From positions 1 to 21,666 of the forward strand of contig PMTB01000255.1 of assembly GCA_003167475.1 (NCBI GenBank): DNA of 21,666 nt. Direction: 5' to 3'. Shown here one piece after another: positions 14,990-21,666 of this stretch. The position numbers were made by a program, and so were the translations under genes. The DNA comes from a candidate division FCPU426 bacterium. Lineage in GTDB: Bacteria > Oederibacteriota > PGYV01 > Palsa-1178. Each line of letters opens with the position of its first letter. The first letter of the stretch is position 1. The notes below the pieces were generated by a model. The model saw nothing but the letters and a program-made list of their open reading frames with translations. It had not been told where the DNA came from and did no database searches.

Positions 14990-16321
14990 ATGATCAAAAA
15001 ACTTGTTGTTATACTGCTTTTAGTATCGGCGTATTCCGCGTCCTTTGCGGACGCCAAGCTGAAAAAACTCATTAACGAGTCAAAAGCCGCGGTGGTTTAT
15101 GTCGGTATAATCGGCGCTGACGGCAAAGAATTCGCCCAGGGTTCCGGGTTCTTCATAGACCCCAGGGGTTATGTCGCCACCAACCTGCACGTAATATACG
15201 ACGCGGATGATGTTACCGTAAAAACACCCGATAATAAAACATATAAGATAGACAAGGTCATATGCACTGACGTGGAAAGCGATTTGGTTGTCTTTTCACT
15301 TAAGGGCATCCCGCAGCGCACGCATTATCTGAGCGTCACCGACGCGCTTCCCGAGGTTGGGGACGAGATAATAGCCGTCGGCAACCCCATGGGTCTGGAA
15401 CAGACGGTTTCAAACGGTATAATATCCGCAAAGAGGAACCTGCCGGATTTCGGGGACGTGTACCAGATCACGGCGCCCGTGTCGCCGGGTTCCAGCGGCG
15501 GGCCTGTAATAAATTATGACGGGACCCTGGTGGGAGTGGTCAGGCTCCAATACAGGGAAGGCCAGAACCTTAATTTTATCGTGCCTGTATTCAAGCTTGC
15601 CAGGGTGCTTAACAAGCCAAGAGTCATGCTTTTTGCCCAGTGGAAAAAGAACGGGCTCTCCACGGTCCCGGACACGGAGAACGGCATGATAAGCCTGGGT
15701 TACCTGTATTTCGGCTCCAAAAATTATAAAATGGCCCTGCAATGCGCGGGTAACGCCATTAAAAAGGAGCCCAAATCAGCAAAGGGTTATTACCTGGCCG
15801 GGCAGGCCGCTTACGCCATGGAAAACTACGACTATGCTTTCAAGGCCATGAAATACGCGGCAACCATTGACGACAAAATGGCGTCCCTTCATAATGACCT
15901 GGGGGTCATGTATTATAAGCTGAACATGACCGGGGACGCGACCGAGCAGTATTTTCTCGAGATAGAAAAACACCCTTCCAATGCCGACCCATATTACAAC
16001 CTGGCCATCATGTACGAAGAAAGCGGTTCCATCGACGACGCCATGGCGATAGTGAAACAGGGTATGATAGCCTGCGACGAGACCTCGTCACTGCACTGCA
16101 GGATGGGGTTTATATATATAGACACCGGGGAAACTGACAGCGCCATGACCGAGTTCAACACGGCCTTAAAAATGGACAAGAAAAACAGCGAGGCTTATTA
16201 CGGTATGGGCATAGCCTGCCTTAAAAATAACGACAAGGACGGCGCGATAAAAATATATTACAAACTGAAAGAAATGGATGAAAAACTCGCCAAGAAACTT
16301 TTTGGTATGATATACAGCTGA
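14990..16321 (+). CDS. Exported DegP-type serine protease with C-terminal TPR repeats
   Basis: The protein has 443 residues. A Sec signal peptide covers about 1-20 (MIKKLVVILLLVSAYSASFA, cut before DAK). The trypsin-like S1C domain spans about 25-205 with its triad in place: His67 in TNLHVIYD, Asp98 in VESDLVVF and Ser169 in PGSSGGPV. Relatives such as DegP carry PDZ domains; here there are none. Instead about six TPR units fill 230-440 (for example KGYYLAGQAAYAMENYDYAF and DPYYNLAIMYEESGSIDDAM), which would hold protein partners. The mature protein should act in the periplasm. It heads an operon with two lipoproteins and a membrane protein, suggesting envelope maintenance or processing of a specific surface protein. 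The substrate is unknown. Confidence 0.88.
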   Translation: MIKKLVVILLLVSAYSASFADAKLKKLINESKAAVVYVGIIGADGKEFAQGSGFFIDPRGYVATNLHVIYDADDVTVKTPDNKTYKIDKVICTDVESDLVVFSLKGIPQRTHYLSVTDALPEVGDEIIAVGNPMGLEQTVSNGIISAKRNLPDFGDVYQITAPVSPGSSGGPVINYDGTLVGVVRLQYREGQNLNFIVPVFKLARVLNKPRVMLFAQWKKNGLSTVPDTENGMISLGYLYFGSKNYKMALQCAGNAIKKEPKSAKGYYLAGQAAYAMENYDYAFKAMKYAATIDDKMASLHNDLGVMYYKLNMTGDATEQYFLEIEKHPSNADPYYNLAIMYEESGSIDDAMAIVKQGMIACDETSSLHCRMGFIYIDTGETDSAMTEFNTALKMDKKNSEAYYGMGIACLKNNDKDGAIKIYYKLKEMDEKLAKKLFGMIYS

Positions 16322-16333
16322 CGGGGGTAAATG

Positions 16334-16975
16334 ATGAAAAAAACAGCAGTGTGGGCGTTAATTATCCTGTCCGTTCTTATTTCAGGATGCGCATCTGTGC
16401 CGGCTCCGGTCCTGGGAGACAGGGATGAACCGGATGAGGCGCTGGTATACGGATATGTAAGGATGAGGGGCATCAACATGCCTTACAGGATGTATCTTAC
16501 AGATTTTGTATTCAAACAGCTTTCCCCGCAGGTCGACCTTACGGAAAAGGACTGCGCCATATACCTGGGGAGCGTCTTTTTTTACAGGGTAAAACCCGGG
16601 CAGTTCAGGATAGATTCTTTCCGTTCATACGGAAAAGGAATGTCCTTCTCCGGGATCAATGACGACCCGAGCCTCACCATCAACTACATAATACCCGTAC
16701 AGGACAACGGTTTCACGGTCACCAAACCCGGTCTTTACTACTTCGGGACCTTTGACGTCACAAACCAGATAAATTACGGTTTTACAACCCGCAACGAAGT
16801 GGGTTACGACATACAGATGTCTTCCTTTCCGTCCGAAGAGGATGTGATAGTGCGTCTGCTTGAGATAGCGCAACCCGGAAAATACTGGGAAAAGATGCTT
16901 CAATACAGGTTAAAACAGCTCAGGCAGTGGAGGTATTATTATGAAAAGAAAAAGAACAGCGCTAAAGTTAAGTAG
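16334..16975 (+). CDS. Lipoprotein of unknown function
   Basis: The protein has 213 residues from ATG 16334, six bases after a GGGGG run; an adjacent in-frame ATG at 16331 is an alternative. The N-terminus is a lipoprotein signal: a basic start, hydrophobic stretch and lipobox ISGC with the lipidated Cys at 19. The mature part is beta-rich and has a repeated theme of a strand ending in a turn with pG and an aromatic (VKPGQFRI, TKPGLYYFGTF), then an amphipathic, Arg/Tyr-rich C-terminal helix. I recognise no named family. It shares the general layout of the lipoprotein encoded next to it and overlaps that gene by 35 bp. Ser at +2 would favour outer-membrane sorting if E. coli rules apply (residue after Cys is Ala here), which is only a guess. 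Confidence 0.78.
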   Translation: MKKTAVWALIILSVLISGCASVPAPVLGDRDEPDEALVYGYVRMRGINMPYRMYLTDFVFKQLSPQVDLTEKDCAIYLGSVFFYRVKPGQFRIDSFRSYGKGMSFSGINDDPSLTINYIIPVQDNGFTVTKPGLYYFGTFDVTNQINYGFTTRNEVGYDIQMSSFPSEEDVIVRLLEIAQPGKYWEKMLQYRLKQLRQWRYYYEKKKNSAKVK

Positions 16976-17531
16976 CATATTTGCCGTATTCCTGGTCCTG
17001 GCGTCGTGTTCCGGGAACACGGTCAAAAAAAGCGGGGATGGGTTCAGCTTACTGCCCGCGGGGCGCGCCGTTGTTGTGGGAAAAGTGGTCATAGAGCCGG
17101 CCCCGGAAAATGAAAACGTCTATGGCATGGCCGGTAAGACCGTAATATTCCTCGACGACGTCATGAGGCCGGCCATATACAGGAACAACCGCGTGCTTGA
17201 GAACTGGCCCGGCGCATTGGTGCTTTCCGCGTTTGTCGGGGAGGATTTTCTTATAGAACTGGACCAGAAAAAATTCTTCGCGGTCGCGGGCGGATATTAT
17301 TTCGGCAGGAACAGCGGCGTGGAACTGATGCAGATACCGCTTTCGTTCGTGGTGGATATAGAACCCTCAGACAGGGCTGTATATATAGGGACGATAAAAA
17401 TAACGAGGGATGTTTTTTATAAGTGGAAAAATATCGAAGTTGTGGACGAATATAACAAGGCCGCGGCGGTATTTTACGGGGTGTACGGTAAGAAGATCAG
17501 GCTCAAAAAAGCGCTGGCGCGCCTGAAATAA
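16941..17531 (+). CDS. Second lipoprotein of unknown function
   Basis: The protein has 196 residues, and its ATG has GGAGG seven bases upstream although it lies 35 bp inside the preceding gene. The signal peptide has a KRKR start and a lipobox LASC with Cys23 followed by Ser. The mature domain is mainly beta: VVVGKVVIEP, TVIFLDDV, FLIELDQKKFFAVAGGYYF, FVVDIEPSDRAVYIGTIKI. It ends with a basic helix. The order (VxGxV strand, central FF..V.xG turn, then YxGT strand) parallels the upstream lipoprotein, so the pair may be distant paralogues that work together at the envelope with the protease. No known family is evident to me. The frame choice is supported by the ribosome site and the intact lipobox. 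Confidence 0.77.
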   Translation: MKRKRTALKLSSIFAVFLVLASCSGNTVKKSGDGFSLLPAGRAVVVGKVVIEPAPENENVYGMAGKTVIFLDDVMRPAIYRNNRVLENWPGALVLSAFVGEDFLIELDQKKFFAVAGGYYFGRNSGVELMQIPLSFVVDIEPSDRAVYIGTIKITRDVFYKWKNIEVVDEYNKAAAVFYGVYGKKIRLKKALARLK

Positions 17532-17541
17532 CGGAGGAAAA

Positions 17542-17943
17542 ATGAAAAAAACAACCGCGATAATAATGTCCGTCCTTATCCTGATCATCTCACCCTGCGC
17601 GATATTTTCGGCAGCCACGGCAAATATGGGGTACAATTCCGTGGATATATGCGAAATGGCCAGGAATGAGGCCATGTTTGACGCCTCGAATAACGGCTGT
17701 CTTTGGGGAAGCGCGGGGCTGTTTTTGGGGCCGATAGGGATTTTGCTCGGGTTTTTCATAGCCCCTCCGGTGCCTCCGGGCAGGCTCATCGGTAAGACCC
17801 CGGCATATATTGAAAGTTATTCCAATTGTTTTAAAGATGAGGCCAAGGGCAAGCAGGCTCTTTACGCCGTAAAAGGGTGCCTTTATTCGCTGCTTATGTA
17901 CGGGGCAATTGTCGCGTATTTCTGGTTCATGGGAAAAAAATAA
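17542..17943 (+). CDS. Small membrane protein of unknown function
   Basis: The protein has 133 residues; GGAGG precedes the ATG, 10 bp after the previous stop. A signal peptide or first helix covers about 5-25 (AIIMSVLILIISPCAIFSA). A glycine-rich hydrophobic helix lies at about 53-73 (WGSAGLFLGPIGILLGFFI), followed by a Pro-rich turn (APPVPPGRLIGKTP). A last helix at about 112-130 (LYSLLMYGAIVAYFWFM) ends in GKK. Between the last two helices is a Tyr-Ser-x-Cys stretch (YIESYSNCFKDEAKGKQ). No family is recognised. Its position after two lipoproteins suggests a membrane component of the same envelope unit. Confidence 0.72.
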   Translation: MKKTTAIIMSVLILIISPCAIFSAATANMGYNSVDICEMARNEAMFDASNNGCLWGSAGLFLGPIGILLGFFIAPPVPPGRLIGKTPAYIESYSNCFKDEAKGKQALYAVKGCLYSLLMYGAIVAYFWFMGKK

Positions 17944-17957
17944 CCTTTGGGGGGTTT

Positions 17958-18512
17958 ATGTCTGAAAATATAAAGCAGATAGCGGTAAGGATAAGGACCT
18001 TAAGGGAAATTTCAGGCGAGTCCGTTGCGGAGCTGGCAAAAATTTTCAAATTGGAACAGTCCGAGTATGCCGGGTTTGAAAGCGGGGAAATTGACATCCC
18101 GGTGAGTTTCCTTTATGAAGTGGCTGGCCATTATAAGGTGGAACTTACGGCTCTGCTTACCGGAGGGGAACCCCACCGGAAAGCGGTGAGTCTGGTGAGG
18201 GCCGGCACCGGCCCCGGCGTGCAGCGCAGGAGCGGTTACCAGTACAGGGATCTGGCATTTAATTTCGCGCATAAAAAAATGGAAGTTTTTGAGGTCATAA
18301 CCGGCCCCAAAGAAAAAATAGGGGAAGAGCATTATAACATCCATCCCGGACAGGAATACAATTATTGCCTTGAAGGCTCCATGAAAGTATACATAGAGAA
18401 TAACGAGTATATCCTGAACCCCGGGGATTCCCTTTACTTTGATTCCGGGCAAAGGCACGCCATGGCGTCTTTGAACAACAAACCCGCGAAATTTTTAGCG
18501 GTCATATCATAA
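17958..18512 (+). CDS. XRE-family transcriptional regulator with cupin sensor domain
   Basis: The protein has 184 residues. ATG 17958 follows a GGGGGG run at 4 bases; the upstream open frame overlaps the previous gene and lacks a good start. The lambda-repressor-type helix-turn-helix covers about 5-67 (RIRTLREISGESVAELAKI...SEYAGFESGEIDIP). A cupin_2 barrel follows at about 110-182 with metal-binding-like motif 1 (EEHYNIHPGQEYNYCLEG) and motif 2 (PGDSLYFDSGQRHAM). Regulators of this architecture bind a small ligand in the cupin and control adjacent metabolic genes. Only 10 bp separate it from the acyl-CoA ligase gene, and the HTH-cupin/ligase pairing is common in bacteria, so it likely senses an acid or acyl-CoA related to that enzyme. 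Confidence 0.85.
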   Translation: MSENIKQIAVRIRTLREISGESVAELAKIFKLEQSEYAGFESGEIDIPVSFLYEVAGHYKVELTALLTGGEPHRKAVSLVRAGTGPGVQRRSGYQYRDLAFNFAHKKMEVFEVITGPKEKIGEEHYNIHPGQEYNYCLEGSMKVYIENNEYILNPGDSLYFDSGQRHAMASLNNKPAKFLAVIS

Positions 18513-18522
18513 GGAGCCGATC

Positions 18523-20208
18523 ATGACAACCGATAATAATACGGCAAGATCATTGGACGGCATTTACGCGCCTGGAAGCTTTTCCTCATACGAAGATTTT
18601 GTCAAGAACTTCAAGATCAAAGTGCCTGAAAATTTTAATTTCGGTTTTGACATAGTCGATGAGATGGCAAAAATAGCGCCTTCGCAGAACGCCATTGTGT
18701 GGTGCGATGACAGCGGCGCCGAGGCTGTTTTTAATTTTGAGCAGGTAAAGCAGCAGAGCAACCGGGCCGCAAACGCGCTTAAGGCCATGGGGATAAAGAA
18801 AGGCGATGTGGTCATGCTCGTGCTTAAAAGGCGCTATGAATTCTGGTTTATTTGCACGGCCCTTCACAAGATAGGGGCCACCTGCATTCCCGCGACGCAT
18901 TTGCTTACCGTTAAGGATGTTGTGTACAGGGCAAATGCCGCGAACATCAAGATGATAATCACGGTCGCGGACCCGGTTGTCATGGATTGCGTGGATGCCG
19001 CGCAAAAAGATTCGCCTTCCCTGACGGCAAAAGCGTCCATCGGCATTGACAGGCCCGGCTGGGTGAATATATGCTCGGAAATGGAAAGATCATCGGGTGA
19101 ATTTGCCAGGCCAAAGGGCCATGACGCCACAAAAAACTCCGACATATTCCTTCTATACTTCACATCGGGAACGACCGGCATGCCGAAGATGGTAAGGCAT
19201 AATTTCACATACCCGCTCGGGCATATAATAACCGCAAAGTACTGGCAGAACGTCCGGGCCGGCGGGTTACATTTTACGGTCGCGGACACGGGCTGGGCAA
19301 AGGCGGCATGGGGAAAGATTTACGGCCAGTGGATATGCGGCAGCGCCGTTATGGTATTTGATTACGACAGGTTCGTCCCCAAAATGATGCTTGACGTCAT
19401 AGTGAGGCACAAAGTCACCACATACTGTGCGCCGCCGACAATATTCAGGTACCTGATAAAAGAGGACCTAAGCGGTTATGATTTTTCCTCGCTGAAATAC
19501 TGCGCGACGGCTGGGGAGCCTTTAAACCCCGAGGTCTACCACCAGTTCCTCAAGATGACAGGCTTAAAACTCGTGGAAGGTTTCGGCCAGACCGAGACAG
19601 TGGTGGCGGTAGCTACTTACCCGTGGCTCGATCCAAAACCGGGTTCCATGGGAAGGCCGTGCCCGGGTTATGACATAGACCTTGTGGACGACCAGGGAAA
19701 GCCGTGTGAAGCCGGCGAAGACGGGCAGATAGTAATAAGGACCCATAAGGGAAAACCCGTGGGAATGTTTGACGGATACTATATGGATGAGGCACTTACA
19801 AAAAAAGCATGGCACGATGATATGTACTATACCGGCGACGTGGCATACCGCGACGAGGACGGGTACTATTGGTTCGTGGGAAGGTCAGATGACTGTTTCA
19901 AAAGTTCGGGCTACCGCATAGGCCCGTTTGAGATAGAAAGCGCCCTGCTTGAGCACCCGGCGGTGCTGGAGTGCGCTATAACAGCGGAACCTGACGAGGA
20001 ACGCGGACTTGTCGTCAAAGCCACAATAGTTCTCACAAAAAATTACACGGCCTCTGACGAGCTGGTAAAGACACTGCAGGAGCACGTAAAAAAAGTTACG
20101 GCGCCGTACAAATATCCCAGGATAATAGAGTTCGTTAAGGAACTGCCAAAGACAATAAGCGGGAAAATAAGGCGCGTTGAGATAAGGAAAACAACGGAGA
20201 AGTCTTAA
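18523..20208 (+). CDS. AMP-forming acyl-CoA ligase, medium-chain acyl-CoA synthetase type
   Basis: The protein has 561 residues, with AGGAG six bases before the ATG. It is a full-length ANL-superfamily enzyme: phosphate-binding loop YFTSGTTGMPK at 212-222, GFGQTET at 353-359, YTGD at 436-439, and hinge region GRSDDCFKSSGYRIGPFEIE at 453-472. The catalytic lysine of the C-terminal domain is Lys548 in KTISGKIRR. The SGYRIGPFEIE wording is typical of medium-chain acyl-CoA and propionyl-CoA-type synthetases. It activates a carboxylic acid to the acyl-CoA through an acyl-AMP in the cytoplasm. The acid is not evident; acetate-like to medium-chain acids and aryl acids are all possible. It is probably co-regulated with the XRE-cupin gene upstream. 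Confidence 0.92.
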   Translation: MTTDNNTARSLDGIYAPGSFSSYEDFVKNFKIKVPENFNFGFDIVDEMAKIAPSQNAIVWCDDSGAEAVFNFEQVKQQSNRAANALKAMGIKKGDVVMLVLKRRYEFWFICTALHKIGATCIPATHLLTVKDVVYRANAANIKMIITVADPVVMDCVDAAQKDSPSLTAKASIGIDRPGWVNICSEMERSSGEFARPKGHDATKNSDIFLLYFTSGTTGMPKMVRHNFTYPLGHIITAKYWQNVRAGGLHFTVADTGWAKAAWGKIYGQWICGSAVMVFDYDRFVPKMMLDVIVRHKVTTYCAPPTIFRYLIKEDLSGYDFSSLKYCATAGEPLNPEVYHQFLKMTGLKLVEGFGQTETVVAVATYPWLDPKPGSMGRPCPGYDIDLVDDQGKPCEAGEDGQIVIRTHKGKPVGMFDGYYMDEALTKKAWHDDMYYTGDVAYRDEDGYYWFVGRSDDCFKSSGYRIGPFEIESALLEHPAVLECAITAEPDEERGLVVKATIVLTKNYTASDELVKTLQEHVKKVTAPYKYPRIIEFVKELPKTISGKIRRVEIRKTTEKS

Positions 20209-20280
20209 TGATAAAGAATTTCCTGGATTTATAAGGGTTTGACTTGACAAAGCCATGAAACGTCGGCAGACCGCGAAAAT

Positions 20281-20315
20281 ACAAAACGGAGCGCCGATCA
20301 CACGCCCCGTTTTGT
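20281..20315. terminator. Bidirectional terminator between convergent genes
   Basis: ACAAAACGG (20281-20289) pairs with CCGTTTTGT (20307-20315), with further GCG/CGC pairing inside. T-rich sequence follows on both strands (TTTCATTT on +; ATTTTC on -). It lies 72 bp after the acyl-CoA ligase stop and 14 bp past the 3' end of the OmpA-type gene, and serves both. Confidence 0.75.
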
Positions 20316-20329
20316 TTCATTTACGTTTA

Positions 20330-21666
20330 TTATTTGTATATCGTGGATCTTATTACTATCTCGACCCTTCTGTTCTTCAATCTGCCTTCCGGGGTCGTAT
20401 TGTCCGCTATCGGGTTGTCCTCGCCGTAGCCTTCCGTGGTTATCCTTTTTTCCTCGTACCCGAGCAGGTTCACCATGAAAAACTTAACGGCTTCGGCGCG
20501 GGCTTTGGAAAGTTCCTTGTTATCCTTATATTTCAGTCCCGCGTTTGGCTGGATATTATCCGTGTAGCCGGCGACCATGATATCCGATTCCGGATTCTTG
20601 TCGATGACGTCCTTCATTGTCTTGAGTACCGAATAAGCCGATATTTTGACGTCGGCTTTTCCCAGGTCAAAAAGTGCGTCCGAGGCAAAACTGAGTTTGA
20701 TTTCCTTTAAGAGCACGACAACAGCCTGAGTCGGGGTCTGCGCCCTGTTTCCCACCGAGTCAAACGCCACGAAACTGTAATAATATACTTCACCCGTCTG
20801 GACGTACTGGTTATTGACGCCTTTTCCGTCCCATATATAGGACAGCGGCGGTTCCCCCGTGCCCGAGGTCGAATGGAATATCTTTTTGTTATAATCCCAG
20901 ATGACAAACTGCCACTTGGCTACCTTATTCCTGTCCTGCGCGAAAAATGTGAAGGTCGCGGGTATTATAAGGGCGTCCTTCTGGTTTGGTTTTATGAGTT
21001 TCGGGTCGCCGTCGACGCGTACTTCGGGAGGAGTGTTGTCTATCTCAACCGGAACTCTGTTTGATTCTGTTGTGCCGTTATCATACTCGGCTGTTATGCT
21101 TGCCTGGTACACTCCGTCGGGAAGGACCTTGCCTCCCACCATGCCGCCCCAAAGGATTGATTTCTGAAGTTTGTCCTGTACGGGTAGTTTTGCCAGTAAA
21201 GTGCTGCCGTCCGTGCCGTATATGTTCAGTTTTATGGAACGCACCTTATCCTGGAGTTTAAGCAGAGGGGTGAATACTGTGGTATCCAGGAACTTATCCC
21301 CGTTCGGGGAGAAAACATAAGGAGAAACCTTCAGTTTTGCGGAAGGGGTTCCCCAGCTGTAAAGGAGCGAAACCCTGTGGGTGGCGCCCAGATCGGTATA
21401 ATTCACATACGCGTAATCCAGTTCCATTCCCCAGTAACGCACGCCCAGGCCGAAAGTCGGCGAATCAAAAGCACCTGTCTTGTAGCCCGCGCGGATGGCG
21501 AACATTTCATAGAACCAGTATTCAAAGCCGATGGAATACAAGGGGTCGTAGTCGGGATTGATGACAGCCTGCGCCGATATCAAAAACGCCCCCCCCCACA
21601 TGTTAAGTTCATCGGATAGTCCGCAGTTGAAAATGCGCGGCGGATCAAATGCAAGAGAGTGCATCT
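20330..21666 (-). CDS. Outer-membrane protein: PorV-like barrel end, FlgD-type Ig domains, OmpA domain (partial)
   Basis: The gene runs off the right edge, so its N-terminus is missing; the Met at the very edge (21664) is probably internal. About 445 residues are visible. The first 105 are antiparallel outer-membrane strands (YSIGFEYWFYEMFAIRAGYK, FGLGVRYWGMELDYAYVNY, HRVSLLYSWG), like the end of a PorV/UPF0164-type barrel. Next comes a FlgD-like Ig fold with the FSPNGDKFLD signature and ILWGGMVGGKVLPDGVY, then a second such fold (SYIWDGKG...GEVYYYSFVAFD). The last 120 residues are an OmpA C-terminal domain (AGYTDNIQ, LSKARAEAVKFF, GYGEDNPIADN, RLKNRRVEIVI), which binds peptidoglycan. It would tie the outer membrane to the wall and perhaps form a channel. 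A G9 run lies in the barrel part. Confidence 0.87.
   Translation of the reverse strand, partial: MHSLAFDPPRIFNCGLSDELNMWGGAFLISAQAVINPDYDPLYSIGFEYWFYEMFAIRAGYKTGAFDSPTFGLGVRYWGMELDYAYVNYTDLGATHRVSLLYSWGTPSAKLKVSPYVFSPNGDKFLDTTVFTPLLKLQDKVRSIKLNIYGTDGSTLLAKLPVQDKLQKSILWGGMVGGKVLPDGVYQASITAEYDNGTTESNRVPVEIDNTPPEVRVDGDPKLIKPNQKDALIIPATFTFFAQDRNKVAKWQFVIWDYNKKIFHSTSGTGEPPLSYIWDGKGVNNQYVQTGEVYYYSFVAFDSVGNRAQTPTQAVVVLLKEIKLSFASDALFDLGKADVKISAYSVLKTMKDVIDKNPESDIMVAGYTDNIQPNAGLKYKDNKELSKARAEAVKFFMVNLLGYEEKRITTEGYGEDNPIADNTTPEGRLKNRRVEIVIRSTIYK

Noticed and set aside
17367..17789. 140-codon - strand frame opposite the lipoprotein and membrane protein genes
   Set aside because: It is a shadow of two genes with clear signal sequences and ribosome sites, and it lacks its own start signals.
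1..21666. tRNA genes, CRISPR arrays, integrases or transposases
   Set aside because: I found no tRNA-like T-arm consensus in non-coding sequence, no regularly spaced repeats and no transposase or integrase motifs.

Overview
The window looks like chromosome from an uncultivated diderm bacterium. There are two lipoproteins with clear lipoboxes, a Sec signal peptide, and a partial outer-membrane protein joining a PorV-like barrel end, FlgD-type Ig folds and an OmpA peptidoglycan-binding domain. That combination, with moderate GC and frequent ATA and AGG codons, reminds me of candidate lineages around Elusimicrobia and Goldbacteria. The lineage is a guess and no rRNA or marker gene is present. 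Promoters are easy to read: several have near-consensus -35 and -10 boxes exactly 17 nt apart.

Positions 1-6417 (+ strand) are the distal end of a surface-sugar operon. In order: a ThDP enzyme cut by the left edge, an FkbM-type methyltransferase with an extra Rossmann-like domain, a NeuB/SpsE-type synthase, a three-domain sugar C-methyltransferase, an NAD(P)-dependent epimerase/reductase, and a GtrB/ArnC-like polyprenyl-phosphate glycosyltransferase. A small terminator ends it at about 6587. Positions 6571-11092 (- strand) are a four-gene export and polymerisation operon behind a perfect consensus promoter: Wzx flippase, family 2 glycosyltransferase, a small membrane-anchored protein and a Wzy/WaaL-family protein. 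Divergent from it, 11181-13148 (+) encodes a GT39/ArnT-like GT-C transferase that appears to be read from a leaderless mRNA. Together these would build unusual sugars, load them on a lipid carrier, flip and polymerise them, and transfer them to an acceptor.

Positions 13149-14441 are mostly non-coding. They hold a promoter-driven, highly structured putative RNA of about 210 nt (13264-13475), a stand-alone triple topoisomerase-type zinc-finger protein, a strong terminator, a 163-bp nested inverted repeat resembling a MITE, and a separate hairpin.

Positions 14442-20208 begin with a divergent pair. A STAS/SpoIIAA-like gene runs on the - strand. On the + strand a tight six-gene array encodes a DegP-type serine protease with TPRs, two lipoproteins, a small membrane protein, an XRE-cupin regulator and a medium-chain acyl-CoA ligase. 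A shared terminator (20281-20315) separates it from the convergent, partial PorV/FlgD/OmpA gene, which carries a G9 tract.

The best candidates for something undescribed are the structured RNA, the protease-TPR/lipoprotein operon, the palindromic element and the sugar pathway built around a divergent NeuB.
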